Shown here: piece after piece, positions 10,260 to 20,087 of the stretch
Position numbering within the stretch: position 1 is the stretch's first letter
Layout: every line of letters begins with the position of its first letter
Assembly: GCA_014526335.1 (NCBI GenBank)
Contig: JACTAT010000355.1
Location: 126,599-190,598, forward strand
Direction of reading: 5' to 3'
Length of the DNA: 64,000 bases
From: Chrysaora quinquecirrha
Taxonomy: Eukaryota; Cnidaria; Scyphozoa; Semaeostomeae; Pelagiidae
Notes under the pieces: model-generated
The model's database searches: none
The model's input: the letters and a program-made list of their open reading frames with translations, nothing else
Told to the model about the DNA's origin: nothing
Position numbers and translations under genes: made by a program

Positions 10260-12060
10260 TATTATTTATACGAACAAGAAAGCCTATAACCCTAAAAGCT
10301 ATTAATTTTGTTCTTGCTGGTGTTGGTGATTTTTCAAAAATTTATTTTCCCCAATGGAAAACTGTTAGTAACAGATACCACCTTAACAGAGTGTTTTTTT
10401 GTCATGTTCTTATAATTAATTCAAAATGCTTCAAAAGAGGTAATTTTGACAACAAAAAGAAATAAATCATATCATCCTGTAACAATGTTACGAATTAAGA
10501 AGTTTAAGAAGTGTCGTTGAAGAACGAACAAAAGCATCTCAGTATCATTCTTGACGATAAATTAAGCTTTCAAAGCCATATCAAGGACGCTATAACTAAG
10601 GCTCGAAGTGGCATTGGCGTCACTAAATACTTATCAAGGTATGCCAATGAGGAAGTACTTACTCAAATTAATAAGCATCATGTCAGACTTCACCTTGACT
10701 GTGGTGATATCCTTTATCATAAAGCCCCGGCCAAACGTACCCATCACTTCACCAAACATTGGCCAAACTTCATGTTGGACGAAATGTTGGCCACCGTTTT
10801 GGGTGAGCCAACATCATTTTGGCTGATGTTGGCGGAAGTTTGATTAGGGTCAAAAATTCACCCAACATTTCAGAATGTTGGCTTCGTTTGGCCACTGGCG
10901 CCAACAAATGTTTGCTCCACGCATGCGTATTAGGTAAGGTGGAAAAACGACGCAAAACAGCAATATAATTCTTAAAGAAGGAAGTTTTAAGAAAACTTTT
11001 AATTTTACGGTATAAAAACGCTTGGAAAAGAACCAAAATGAGAATTTTCCGGCAGGTGTCCTAGGCTCTTAAATCAAACGCACTTTTTTAATACGAATGT
11101 TGGCTGAAATGTTGACAGCCTTTAGCCACTCTTACCCCTACAGCAGCCAACATTGAAAAAGAAGTTCGGTGAAATGTTGGGTGTAATGTTGGCGACGTTT
11201 GGCAAAGGCTTAAGCTCGTTCCTGAAAAAAAGCAAGACTTCACTAAAAAGTCAGTGCAAGTACAATACTCTGTTTCGTTGGCGGCGTTAGCTTGAAAAGG
11301 TACAAGTGCGCAGAAGATTCTCCAAGAAGTTGGCTTGGAAAATCTTTTCCAAAGAATATGGCATTGTTCAAAATGCTCCCTTCGATGGCACCTGCTTGAT
11401 GAAGATGCAAGAAATTCTGTTTCGGTTGGGGGAGTTCAAACGCAAATTGCTTGTTCAAATACGTCCTCCGTGTAGGTCTATTTACAATTTGCACAATGCT
11501 GAAGGTGCAAAGTCTCCAGCAAGACAAAGAGTTGTATTCAGTTCCCTATATGAGCATCGTCTCAGACATAATTTTGATTGTTTACGTCCGTTGTGTATAT
11601 GCGTTATTAGAAATGAGGATAATGAACATTTTTTCTGCACTGTCCAGCTTTTGACAATGCTGGTAGAGATATGTTGGATCAGCTTGGAGATATCCCGCTA
11701 TTGGAGCTTTGAGTTCTGGATAATGATGCCTTCAGCAACCTCATACTATTTGGCTGTGAGAAATTAAATATTGTCTCAAACAGAGTGATTTTGAAAGCTA
11801 CAATTTTGTTCATCGAAAAACTATGCGATTCATCCAAATTCTTAGCATGCTAAAATTCAACCTGTGTAGCATCCTTTTTTGGCTCTTCTCTGTCAATGTT
11901 TCTCTATGCTTTTGCTGTATTGTTATCCCTTTGGATTTTGCCTTTGTAATTTTTTCATTTGTTTTTGTTTTTCAATTTCTATGTTATTTTGTAAGTGTCA
12001 ATTATGATGGGGACCAGATGACCTTGTGTCTTTTCCCGCCATGAATGGCACATGTAGTTA
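10260..12060 (+). pseudogene. Decayed LINE, RT thumb to 3' end (copy 2, split by a MITE)
   Basis: The thumb is at 10511-10720 (HLSIILDDKLSFQSHIKDAI, then HVRLHLDCGD). The element is then interrupted by the MITE at 10723-11210 and resumes at about 11214 with the C-terminal tail, which reads in shifting frames to 11766. It includes SLYEHRLRHNFDCL near 11543 and EDNEHFFC near 11616, with Cys residues typical of the zinc-knuckle-like tail of such LINEs. The 3' untranslated end (TGAATGGCACATGT) is shared with copy 1. Frameshifts and the insertion make it non-functional. Confidence 0.7.
10723..11210. mobile_element. Harbinger-like MITE inserted in LINE copy 2
   Basis: The inverted ends AGCCCCGGCCAAACG (left) and the complement of AGCCTTTGCCAAACG (right) are flanked by TAA at 10720-10722 and 11211-11213. 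The interior is full of scattered ATGTTGG/CCAACAT words in both orientations. LINE copies 1 and 3 lack this segment, which supports insertion. A three-base TWA duplication points to the PIF/Harbinger group. It is non-coding. Confidence 0.65.
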
Positions 12061-12076
12061 ATATTCTTTAAGCATA

Positions 12077-12250
12077 GATTTAGATGTTCTTGTTATAGAA
12101 AAAATGCGTCAAGAACATTGCTTACTGTACCATCCCGAGGCATCTGGCCTTCCAGAAATAATATTTGTCGATTTTAAAATTCTTTTCTCTGGAGCAGCCA
12201 CTATGTTGAAGCTACCGTTTTAGGACATGAAGAAGGATAACTATATTTAT
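12077..12250. repeat. Block tail shared with 2828-3015
   Basis: Homologous non-coding tail of the duplicated LINE block. It directly follows the LINE 3' end here, without the 660-base extra segment seen in copy 1. Confidence 0.6.
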
Positions 12251-12254
12251 CATG

Positions 12255-12925
12255 CCATTGTTTACCTGAATACGTCTCATTCATGTGACTACACGAAGAT
12301 ACTTTATCAATGTCATAAATAGGACCTGGTGTATAATATTTTAAACGATTTTAGTGAACTGTTCTCTATTTTCCACTATTTTCACAACGATTTCTCAAGT
12401 CTTCCCCGATTTTCTGCAGTATTTGAAATGGTCTAACATGTTTCAGATTAAGTCCTCTATTGTTTTTTAACAATACAAGCTCACTACCTCTTGAATTCTT
12501 ACCCTTTTTAACACGATAACGTTTGTCATAGTTTCGCTTCTGATTAGTTCCGCTTTTTCTATGAAGCTGTGTCTCTCAAAATGTCAGTTCTACCCTGTAA
12601 GTTGGTAATATAACCACAGGATGACAAAACGCAAAAATACCAGGAATGATGCTACCTTATTTGCATTGTATTTCTGCCTAAAACTTTCTATTTCCAATAC
12701 AGATATATGGTTGTGTTATCGTTGTTCGAAAACGCCACGTTTTATTTGCTTTATAAGTTATAATTATATATTATAAGTGCGTTCGTGCGTGATAAAAATT
12801 GGTCCGGCGCGCTTTTGACGTAATCCCTATTCTGAAACTTTATTTGCTAAATAATTTGCTAAGTAAACCAATTTTTTCATTTTTTTTTTCTTTTATGTTT
12901 TTAGATCTCTACTATATCATAAATC
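12255..12925. other. No gene recognised
   Basis: AT-rich sequence without supported exons or clear repeats. Confidence 0.4.
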
Positions 12926-12929
12926 CTCA

Positions 12930-13022
12930 ACTAAACGCCTGGGGCGTTTATTTAATTTTCTTAGTTTTGAGAGGCGTTAATTAGAGGGAGGCGTTTAAAG
13001 AAGGGGGCGTTTATTTGAGAAT
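12930..13022. repeat. GGCGTTTA minisatellite
   Basis: Four to five degenerate units of about 16-25 bases share GGCGTTTA/GGCGTTAA, with G-rich spacers such as AGAAGGGGGCGTTTATT. Confidence 0.6.
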
Positions 13023-13068
13023 TTATGGAATCCTTGGCATTCAATTTGAATTTAGGATGTTCTTTTTA

Positions 13069-13737
13069 AGGCCCGGTTACACTATTAGATATTCCATTAG
13101 ATATTCCATATATAGAGCATCCAAAACGAGAAATAATATCTAATGGAATATCTAACAGTGTAACGAGTCCGTTAGATATTCCATTCATTTTGGCGCTGCC
13201 TGAATTCAGTAAATCGTAATCTGAGCAGAGAAAAGACGTTTTTCGTTGAATTTGATATATTTAAGCATGTTTCTCTCCACTATCGAAAATTGAACCAGAA
13301 ACAAGTGGAAAAACATCTTGCAAGTCTACTTTTCGAAGTTTGGCTTTCTCAGTGCTTCCAACACACTGTTCCATACAGTTTTTCTATTGATTTTGGTAAA
13401 ACATTGATAATATTCGCGATGTAAATTGGTAAACTGCAGTTTTCGCATAGAAAATACAAGAAATGGCCTGAAAAGTCCACTGTTGCTTCAAAACTTGCAC
13501 GTCATTACGTCATCAGACAGTCGGCATCTTTACGTCTGCATTCTTTTACATTAGATATTCGGAATAAAATCAAAACGATTTGATTTTATTCCCAGCTTGA
13601 TTAGATATGTTTTTCCTCCTTTTAATCCCTCATCGAATATCTAATGGCACGTTACACTGTTAGATATCTAATCGACACACTATTTTTGGTATGTCTGGTG
13701 AATATCTAATAGAATATCTAATAGTGTAACCGGGCCT
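13069..13737. mobile_element. Harbinger-like MITE with GGCCCGGTTACAC ends
   Basis: The inverted termini AGGCCCGGTTACACTATTAG and the complement at the other end are flanked by TTA on both sides (13066-13068 and 13738-13740). TTAGATATTCCATTAG words repeat near both ends in both orientations. The interior has no transposase. TSD length and sequence fit PIF/Harbinger. It lies about 100 bases upstream of the first ankyrin exon. Confidence 0.7.
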
Positions 13738-13842
13738 TTACAGAGATGTCAGAAATGACTTCACAATTTACCTTTTTCTGGTTAATGTTTAGTCGACTGC
13801 AACTTGACTTTCATAGATTTTTCCTCACCTTGTTTGTTGTAG

Positions 13843-13941
13843 TATGGGCGAACTCCACTACATTTGGCGGCAAATCGTGGTCAAGTGGATACCGCGCGTC
13901 TTCTTTTGGATAAGGGGGCAGATATTGGCCTGACAGACAGA
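13843..13941 (+). CDS. Ankyrin-repeat exon (one complete 33-residue repeat)
   Basis: The exon is exactly 99 bases: pyrimidine-rich acceptor TTTGTTGTAG, 33 codons, then donor GTAAGT. The translation starts YGRTPLHLAANRGQVDTA and ends LLLDKGADIGLTDR, a textbook ankyrin repeat with the TPLHLA turn, the LLL helix and the GAD loop. Ankyrin repeats mediate protein-protein binding. The partner and the full protein cannot be told from this fragment. Both boundaries are phase 0, as are the ankyrin-like exons at 50633 and 54954, and the last residues lead naturally into the exon at 50633. Earlier exons must lie upstream of this window or be unrecognised in it. Confidence 0.85.
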
Positions 13942-14320
13942 GTAAGTAGAATTATATCTTGTTCTGTTTAATGTTTTTTATTTTCTCTTTCTATACCGTT
14001 CTCACTGCGAAAACGGAAACTAATATATATTTGGATATTTTGAGATGATCCTTTTTTAACATTGAATTCTATATTGCTACACAACCAAAAACTAGATTTA
14101 TTGGAAAAAGTCTTCAGTAATGAAGGCAGATTTGGCATGATTCATATATTGATGAAAACTTTTTGCACTGGAGCCTTTTTGGCTTAATTTTTATTTATTT
14201 GAGATCAGAGAGTCTGCGTAAATATTCTCAGCAAACATTCTCCGCTTAGGCTCTCATATTTGTAATCATAGACTGAAAAGCTTTGCATGGCAAAGCAAAA
14301 TATTAGCTAGAATGTTTATT
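13942..14320 (+). other. Start of a very long ankyrin intron
   Basis: Follows donor GTAAGT. I see nothing in this part. As assembled, the intron ends at 50632, about 36.7 kb away, and contains LTR elements, both sequence gaps and the dynein exons. Confidence 0.5.
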
Positions 14321-14402
14321 CCACTATGTATAGCAGTCGTTTTTTGCGTCGTGGTTCCTGCTTATATTTTGTATTTATCTCTTCACCGTCTTTCCTTTTT
14401 TT

Positions 14403-14735
14403 TTATTTTGTCATCATTGTTGCTCCTTCAGTCAAAAGTAGAGACGAAAGGGCAAATATAGTGGCTTCATTTCGACCATCACCAGAGTGTAGATTTGTGT
14501 GCATTTCAAATGCCAATTTCTGCCAGGATCCCTTCCACCTCATCGCCGATAAACAGATTGGTTTCCTCGACCGGACCTGGCCACAAGACGTTCTGCGATG
14601 CTCATAACATGCATCTTTCGCTTCCGATGAAATTGTATGTTTGAGACTATCAAATAGCCAAATGGCCGATTCACGCGTAGCTAACCAACTGGCCTCACCT
14701 TCGTTCAAAACTGCAAATTTCGCGGCAAATAACAT
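14403..14735 (-). CDS. Unrecognised 110-codon ORF within a dispersed repeat
   Basis: The frame starts at an ATG at 14735 and has even composition with several Trp and Cys residues (for example SLKHTISSEAKDACYEHRR), less skewed than chance frames here. I recognise no domain. A piece at about 14560-14612 (CTGGCCACAAGACGTT) recurs at 47650-47695, where the frame is not kept, so this is probably a repeat rather than a host gene. Confidence 0.25.
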   Translation of the reverse strand: MLFAAKFAVLNEGEASWLATRESAIWLFDSLKHTISSEAKDACYEHRRTSCGQVRSRKPICLSAMRWKGSWQKLAFEMHTNLHSGDGRNEATIFALSSLLLTEGATMMTK

Positions 14736-14859
14736 TTATAATATTTTTAAAGTCTTATAAAAACCCATAAGAAACTACAAAAACCCTTTTTCTGAAAGCT
14801 AACAAACTCTCAAAGAATGCCAAATAGATATCTAAGAAGTGTTGTGTTGTGTTGTGAAA

Positions 14860-15194
14860 ATGTGTTGTGTGAGGGAAGCTTCGAAGTAAAATTGGTTTAA
14901 ACATGATGGTTTTTTAATTCAATCAATAAAAAGAGTGTGAGTAGAATTTGATATGTATTTCCTACAATCTGAATCCATCTGTGAATCAATTTGTAATGAC
15001 AGCCTGATAAGGCCTGGAAGTACAAAAGGGCCTGTGACTTTTAGTATACCTAGGATTCAGATAGGATTCATGTCAGACCTCATCTTGACTGTGGTGACAT
15101 CACTTACCATTAGCACGATCCTTAAATACGGCAACGCTTCATTTAATAGGTAGAGTAAGTACAATACTCTGCTGCTTTGGCGGCATCAGGATGG
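14860..15194 (+). pseudogene. LINE copy 3, left part (interrupted by LTR element A)
   Basis: It matches 205-435 and then 1130-1255 of copy 1, so it has lost about 700 internal bases. It ends at GGCATCAGGATGG, where LTR element A begins. The same LINE sequence continues beyond the element at 18738. Confidence 0.7.
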
Positions 15195-15339
15195 TGTAAG
15201 TTACTGTATTCGGATTTACCGGCCTAAGGTTTCATACAACGAATATACGAGAATGAGGGGAAATGTGGAGAAGAACCTAATGTATACACGCGGAAGAATA
15301 CGGGGGGAAGAACAGGGGGTAACCTAAGATGACCCAACA
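15195..15339 (-). repeat. 3' LTR of element A
   Basis: 145 bases. On the minus strand it starts TGTTGGGTCATC and ends CTTACA. It is nearly identical to 18594-18737. Confidence 0.9.
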
Positions 15340-15353
15340 TTTCCCCTCCCCTT
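15340..15353 (-). other. Polypurine tract of element A
   Basis: Minus strand AAGGGGAGGGGAAA lies immediately 5' of the LTR, the position of the plus-strand primer in LTR retroelements. Confidence 0.75.
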
Positions 15354-15432
15354 AATAAACTAATCTCCAAAAGGGAGAAATACAACAAAACAAAACATGA
15401 TTAAATACAATTAAAGAGTAAATATAAGTCAG

Positions 15433-16664
15433 TCAAATACGAATAACATCCCACGAAACGGCATCGGGAAAAGTTCGAGCTCGACGCTCTCTTCGAGGAT
15501 ATTGTCTTACCGGAAGACCTTCAACGGAATCATTATCATCGGAATCTTCTTCGTCGGCTGAATTGCTCTGTGCTGAATCTGAAGAAGAGAATTCTCCCTC
15601 ATCAGTCGACTCTGGATCAGATACAAGAGGCGGATCCCTGTTCGGTTGTTCTCTGTTCGTGATTTCTTCCAGTCCTTCCGATGCGAGATCACCTTCTTTA
15701 ACTGGCAGCAGACGATCATGATGAACCACTTTCTGTTCCTTTCGGGAATTCTCGATTTTAAAATTCACGCCATTTGGTAACTTCTGCAGAACAGTCCATG
15801 GGCCATCCCTTCGCGGAGCTAGTTTCCTGTTCTCGCCAGTTTTGTAATGTTTCACCTTAAGCCAAACTTTTTGGCCGACAGCATAGTCAATGAAACGGAG
15901 TCTTTTGTTGTACTGTTGTTGCATTTTTTGTTGATTTAGCTGTAAGGACTTTATAACATGATTAAAGGTGTCTTGCAATACTGAACTTACTTCGCTCCCA
16001 TAGTCTCGGACAGGAACATGGTCATGCTTGTCGTTAGTTTCAACTTCAAATAGGATGTCTTGAGGTAAAACGGCTTGTCTCCCGAATACTACTTCAAAAG
16101 GAGAATATTTAATGGCCTTACTCTCACTGGCATTTAAAGCAAATATCAGTTCTGGAAGAATTGAACGCCATTTGGTTTGTTGTATTTTACGATGTAAAAG
16201 AACTGAACGGAGTGAGTCTTTAACTGTTCCGCTCTGCAAAGCCATTTCCTTGAAGAACGGCGTTTTTCAACCCCCAAGGAATTGCAGACATTCTGCATCA
16301 CTTCGCCGTCAACGTTTGAACCTTGATCAGTTAGTAAATATAATGGTGTGCCATGAACATAAATCCAGTTTTTCATTAGTGCGTCGACTATCGTTGGTGC
16401 AGTCTGATCTTTGAGAGGCTCCACTTGGATGAATTTGGAAAAGACATCTCCGATTAACAATATGTATTGATAACCGTTCTGATCTTTTGGCAAGTAACCG
16501 ATGTCCAATGACAAGAACTGCATGGATGCATTGACGATGAACGATGGTAACAATGGTGCCTTAGGAGGAGTTGTATCACATTTTGATTTCTGAAAAGTCG
16601 TGCACAGTGAAGTGAAATTGCGAATGTAATTAAACGTATTCGGCCAGCAGAATCGCTTTTTCAA
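15433..16664 (-). pseudogene. Integrase of LTR element A (frame broken in the core)
   Basis: Two overlapping minus frames. The upstream one (16664-16146) holds part of the zinc-binding head (CTTF, with the second Cys of the CxxC pair changed to Phe compared with element B) and the catalytic core aspartates in SLDIGYLPKDQNG and LTDQGSN. The downstream one (16245-15433) holds the rest of the core (ALQSGTVKDSLR, FEVVFGRQAVLP), a GPWTVL C-terminal segment and an acidic Ser-rich tail. The frames are split by a 14-base deletion at about 16252, where element B reads through the catalytic glutamate region (QGNGFAER). The integrase should therefore be dead. Confidence 0.85.
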
Positions 16665-17374
16665 AAATCATAAACTTTGGCAGCTCCAAAGTGTGCAACA
16701 TTATGGTATGTAGAAACAACCATTTTCCGTAGTGATGGAGGTACAATGGGCTGACTTGACTTCGTTAGTATACCGTTGATAGTTTGTAGTTGATTTTGTA
16801 CTTTTTTCAAACGACCTTGATCAATCGGTTCTCCTTTAGTAATGCTCTGCATAGCTTTAAAAATCAGTGGATCTTCGGACTGCTCGGATCTCAACTGTTC
16901 CAAAAAACGGTCATTTTCAGCAAACGTGGCGTAAACTTTATCCTCAAATGTTGATTCTGGTTGAGCTAACTCGGCTGCATTATTCCTAGATAAGGCATCG
17001 GCTTTAAGGTTTATTTTTCCAGGTATGTATTTGATTGAATAATCGAATTCTTCGAGTTCTGTCATCCAACGCGCTAGCTTCCCACGAGGGTCTTTCTGGT
17101 CTCGCAGAAATGTCAATGGGTTGTGGTCTGAATTCAACAGAAATTGTGTTCCCATCAAATAAACATGCCAATGTCTTACTGCTAAAACCAAAGCAAAGGC
17201 TTCTTTAGTTGTAGCAGACCAATTACGCTGGGATTCCTGCAAGGCCGTTGAGAAATAAGCCACCGGATGTAATTGTTGGTCTGATCCAAACTGTGAGAGG
17301 ACTCCACCAACGGCAAAATTGCTTGCATCGACTTCTACGACAAATTTTTGACCAAAATCTGGAAACTTGAGCAC
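16661..17374 (-). CDS. RNase H and integrase zinc-head segment, element A
   Basis: 237 codons. RNase H signatures in order: VEVDASNFAVGGVLSQ (first catalytic Asp), TTKEAFALVLAVRHW (Glu), LNSDHNPLTFL (Asp) and KADALSRN near the end of the domain. The reading runs on to a segment ending at H-N-V-A-H-F, the His pair of the integrase H2C2 head. The upstream RT is in a different frame because of a small indel near 17440. Confidence 0.85.
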   Translation of the reverse strand: MLKFPDFGQKFVVEVDASNFAVGGVLSQFGSDQQLHPVAYFSTALQESQRNWSATTKEAFALVLAVRHWHVYLMGTQFLLNSDHNPLTFLRDQKDPRGKLARWMTELEEFDYSIKYIPGKINLKADALSRNNAAELAQPESTFEDKVYATFAENDRFLEQLRSEQSEDPLIFKAMQSITKGEPIDQGRLKKVQNQLQTINGILTKSSQPIVPPSLRKMVVSTYHNVAHFGAAKVYDF

Positions 17375-17397
17375 GGGATGTGACGCTAACTTATGCT

Positions 17398-18171
17398 TCA
17401 GTATATTGAATGCGTTCTCGCAAAGTTCCGTCCACTGAAAATTGGGTGATCACTGCTTAACTCATTAAGTGGCTTGCTGATATCTGCAAATTTCGGAATA
17501 AATGCACGATAAAACCCAGCGAGGCCGAGAAATCTCTCAAGTTCCTTTTTTGTAGATGGTCTTTGAAATTGCCCAATTGCTTCAGTCAATCGAGATTGGG
17601 GTTTAATACCTTCACTAGATAGTGTAAATCCAAGAAAATTTACTCTTTCACATGCAAAAAGACATTTGGACAATTTTAGGGAAATTCCCGATGACTGTAG
17701 GCGGAGGAATATTTGTTCTAGGCTTTCTAAGTGTTCTTCAAAGGATTTGCTAAACACCACTATGTCATCCATATAAGCCAGCACACGGTCCGATGGTAAC
17801 CCGGATAAGGTGATGTCGATCAATCTCTGGTAAGAGGCTCCAGCATTACACAACCCGAAAGGGGTTACATTGAATTCAAATTTTCCCCTTGGGACTGAAA
17901 AGGCTGTTTTCTCTTTGTCACATTCAGCCAGAGGCATCGACCAACAAGCTGAGGCTGCGTCAAGCGTCGACCAAAACATTGCTCCATTCATTTTGTCTAT
18001 CACGTCACGAATGTGGGGCAAGGGATATGCATCTTTCTTTGTAACATCGTTTAATCCTCTAAAGTCACACACAAAACGCAAGGAATTGTCCTTCTTTTTG
18101 ACCAGAATGATTGGTGCATTCCACGGTGAAGACGAAGGGCGGATAATCTCATTATCGAGCATTTCCTTCAC
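17398..18171 (-). CDS. Reverse transcriptase, element A
   Basis: 257 codons covering the RT core: VKKKDNSLRFVCDFRGLN, motif A WSTLDAASACW, FNVTPFGLCNAGASYQRL and the catalytic loop LAYMDDIVVF with both aspartates intact. LGFTLSSEGIKP and the RT-RNase H connection follow. It lacks the segment that leads into RT in element B. The domain is well preserved, but no complete polyprotein can be made from this copy. Confidence 0.9.
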   Translation of the reverse strand: MKEMLDNEIIRPSSSPWNAPIILVKKKDNSLRFVCDFRGLNDVTKKDAYPLPHIRDVIDKMNGAMFWSTLDAASACWSMPLAECDKEKTAFSVPRGKFEFNVTPFGLCNAGASYQRLIDITLSGLPSDRVLAYMDDIVVFSKSFEEHLESLEQIFLRLQSSGISLKLSKCLFACERVNFLGFTLSSEGIKPQSRLTEAIGQFQRPSTKKELERFLGLAGFYRAFIPKFADISKPLNELSSDHPIFSGRNFARTHSIY

Positions 18172-18240
18172 TTGTTTATTAACTTCGTTATCCGCTCAAA
18201 ATCTGCGGTTAGTAATGCCATTGACTTTTTACAGTTTACG

Positions 18241-18570
18241 TTAATAACACTCAGAACGACCCGGCAGGGTAATCGAGCTTTGCAGTCTGACTGTTTCTGT
18301 GCCAATTAGATTAACACAAGGAAAATTTTTGCTCCCTAGTAATACACGGTTATTGCCGAAATTGAAAGCCACCGTGTTGAAGTTGGCCAAAAAGTCTCTT
18401 CCCAATATCACATTTTTGTAAGTCTTACAGTCAATCAGTTTCATGCTTTGAGTAATGTTAATCCCTGGAGCTGTGACACGAATGTCTACTACCCCAATTA
18501 CATTCATTTTATTACCTGAAGCATCTACTAGGTTTCTAGTAGATGCATCCTTTTTAATTTTCGATTCCAT
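18241..18570 (-). pseudogene. Gag start fused to protease remnant, element A
   Basis: The frame opens MESKIKKDA at 18570, close to the 5' LTR where gag should start, then jumps within a few codons into LVDASGNKMNVIGVV, which in element B lies after the protease active site. Gag, the zinc knuckle and the catalytic DTGA are therefore deleted. The rest (ILGRDFLANFN) is the C-terminal part of the retropepsin-like fold. Confidence 0.75.
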
Positions 18571-18593
18571 TATTGATAATTCTCGTATAGTAA

Positions 18594-18737
18594 TGTAAGT
18601 TACTGTATTCGGATTTACCGGCCTAAGGTTTCATACAACGACTATACGAGAATGAGGGGAAATGTGGAGAAGAACCTAATGTATACACGCGGAACAATAC
18701 GGGGGAAGAACAGGGGGTAACCTAAGATGACCCAACA
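18594..18737 (-). repeat. 5' LTR of element A
   Basis: 144 bases, TG...CA ends, paired with 15195-15339. ATGG follows at 18738-18741. Confidence 0.9.
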
Positions 18738-18835
18738 ATGGTGGAAAGGAACAAGTGGGCAAAAGCTTCTCCAAGAACTTGGCTGACGAAACCTTTACCA
18801 AAGAATATGGCATCGACGCCTGTTTCTTTTCGACC
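18738..18835 (+). pseudogene. LINE copy 3, right part
   Basis: Continues the LINE interrupted at 15194. It matches 1251-1350 of copy 1 (GGAACAAGTGGGCAAAAGCT). Together the two halves restore the uninterrupted arrangement seen at 1240-1275. Confidence 0.7.
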
Positions 18836-18854
18836 TTAGGCTTTAATCATTGGT

Positions 18855-19110
18855 ATCAGAATAGTTAAACTGCATGTCTTTTTTTCGTTTCTGACTGGAC
18901 TGTAAAAATGTACATTCAGTTTAATCACGTTAGCTACGACTGGTTTTGAAAAGCATAGTTTCATGAATCCGGTGCTTTTTCATTTTGTCTGATTATTTTT
19001 TTAGCTTTTTTTCTCGGTATTTTTATGTTGATGTGAGGCATAATTTTGAGCTATTAAGTTGTGCAAACCCGTTAACAGAGAGGTATATTGCAGATGATTT
19101 CCTTGTCTTC
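18855..19110. repeat. Diverged copy of sequence upstream of the 50.6-kb ankyrin exon
   Basis: It aligns with 49983-50205 and then with 50550-50570, sharing GCATAGTTTCATGAA, GCTTTTTCATTTTGT and ATTGCAGATGATTTCC. It is non-coding here, and no ankyrin exon follows. It may be a dispersed repeat or a partial duplication. Confidence 0.5.
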
Positions 19111-19211
19111 ATTTAAAAAGTATGAAGTGTAAAATAAGGAAAATAGAAGTATTCGCACTCAAAATACAATGATATAGAAACCTTCTGATATGAGTAGTCA
19201 TGACTACATAA

Positions 19212-20087
19212 GTGATCACTGAACAAGTTGTGAATGACAAGAATCGCAAATTTCAATATTCTTGTAGCACTTCGAATACAGTTAGTATTGGAAACTTAAA
19301 TATATTTTTCCGAATGCGGTTTCAATGCAGTGTTTTTGGAGCTCTCCTTATGGCCTCTTCAATTGTGTGTGATCAAGTTTCACAGGCACTAGATGCCCTA
19401 AGACAAAAACATATTGGTCAATATTTCGAAAGAATTGTAGAATTTTGTGAAAAAGAACACAGCTGGGATGAAAACCAGACGAAAAGAAATATCGAACTCG
19501 CAATAAACGCGGGCGCCATCATTGAAACACACGTGAACAACAAGATTTCGTACAGGAAGAAGTCGCAGGTTGTGTGTATCGAGGATGACATGAGGTCTGT
19601 AGGAGTTCAAACGGACACGGAGATAATTGAAAACGATGTAAGTAACATTCAGTCTGATTTAAACGAATTTAAAAGATATATTCACGATGAAATTGAATAA
19701 TTACAGTAGTAGTACCTTCTCTTGAAAATGCTTATAAAGAATTTTGAATTGCGCATAGCATCATTAGAAAAACAACTAGACGAAAAGCAAAAGATAATTG
19801 AGAATCTAATTCATGGACCTAGAATAAATATTGAAAAACAAATTGATAAAAAAGTAAATCTACCCTTGGGACAAAACAGACAAACCCTTGAAATGATGCT
19901 TAATCAAAAACCAACGACAACAATATGTGACGAACCTCTGGGGGCAAACATTTCTTTGTCAAACGAAAACTCGCTTGAAGATATTTGCTCAACAGTACAG
20001 TCCAACTACCTAAACAGGAAGACTTAAACATCACTAAAGAGAATTCCAATAATAAGAAGAGGAGAAACGTTGTTATAATTGGAGACT
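19212..20087 (+). pseudogene. LINE ORF1-like: N-terminal domain, coiled coil, start of esterase domain
   Basis: Open from 19212 to 19700, then 19722-20027, then a third frame running into the gap. The first part is predicted helical with a repeated Glu/Lys/Asp pattern. The second (FELRIASLEKQLDEKQKIIEN) is a clear coiled coil. The last readable words are RRNVVIIGD, which match the block-I start of SGNH esterase domains (GDS) found in ORF1 of CR1-type LINEs. No RT follows because the contig ends at 20087. Two frame changes suggest decay or sequencing errors. Confidence 0.6.

Larger units (their letters stand above)
15195..18737 (-). mobile_element. LTR retrotransposon A (Ty3/Gypsy), internally deleted
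   Basis: Two LTRs of 145 and 144 bases, beginning TG and ending CA, differ at only about three positions, so the insertion is recent. ATGG flanks both ends (15191-15194 and 18738-18741). On the minus strand the order is protease remnant, RT, RNase H, integrase, the order of the Ty3/Gypsy group. A purine tract AAGGGGAGGGGAAA lies against the 3' LTR (15340-15353, minus strand). Compared with element B it lacks almost all of gag and the protease active site, about 400 bases between protease and RT, and 14 bases in the integrase core. It sits inside a LINE remnant in the long ankyrin intron. Confidence 0.9.
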
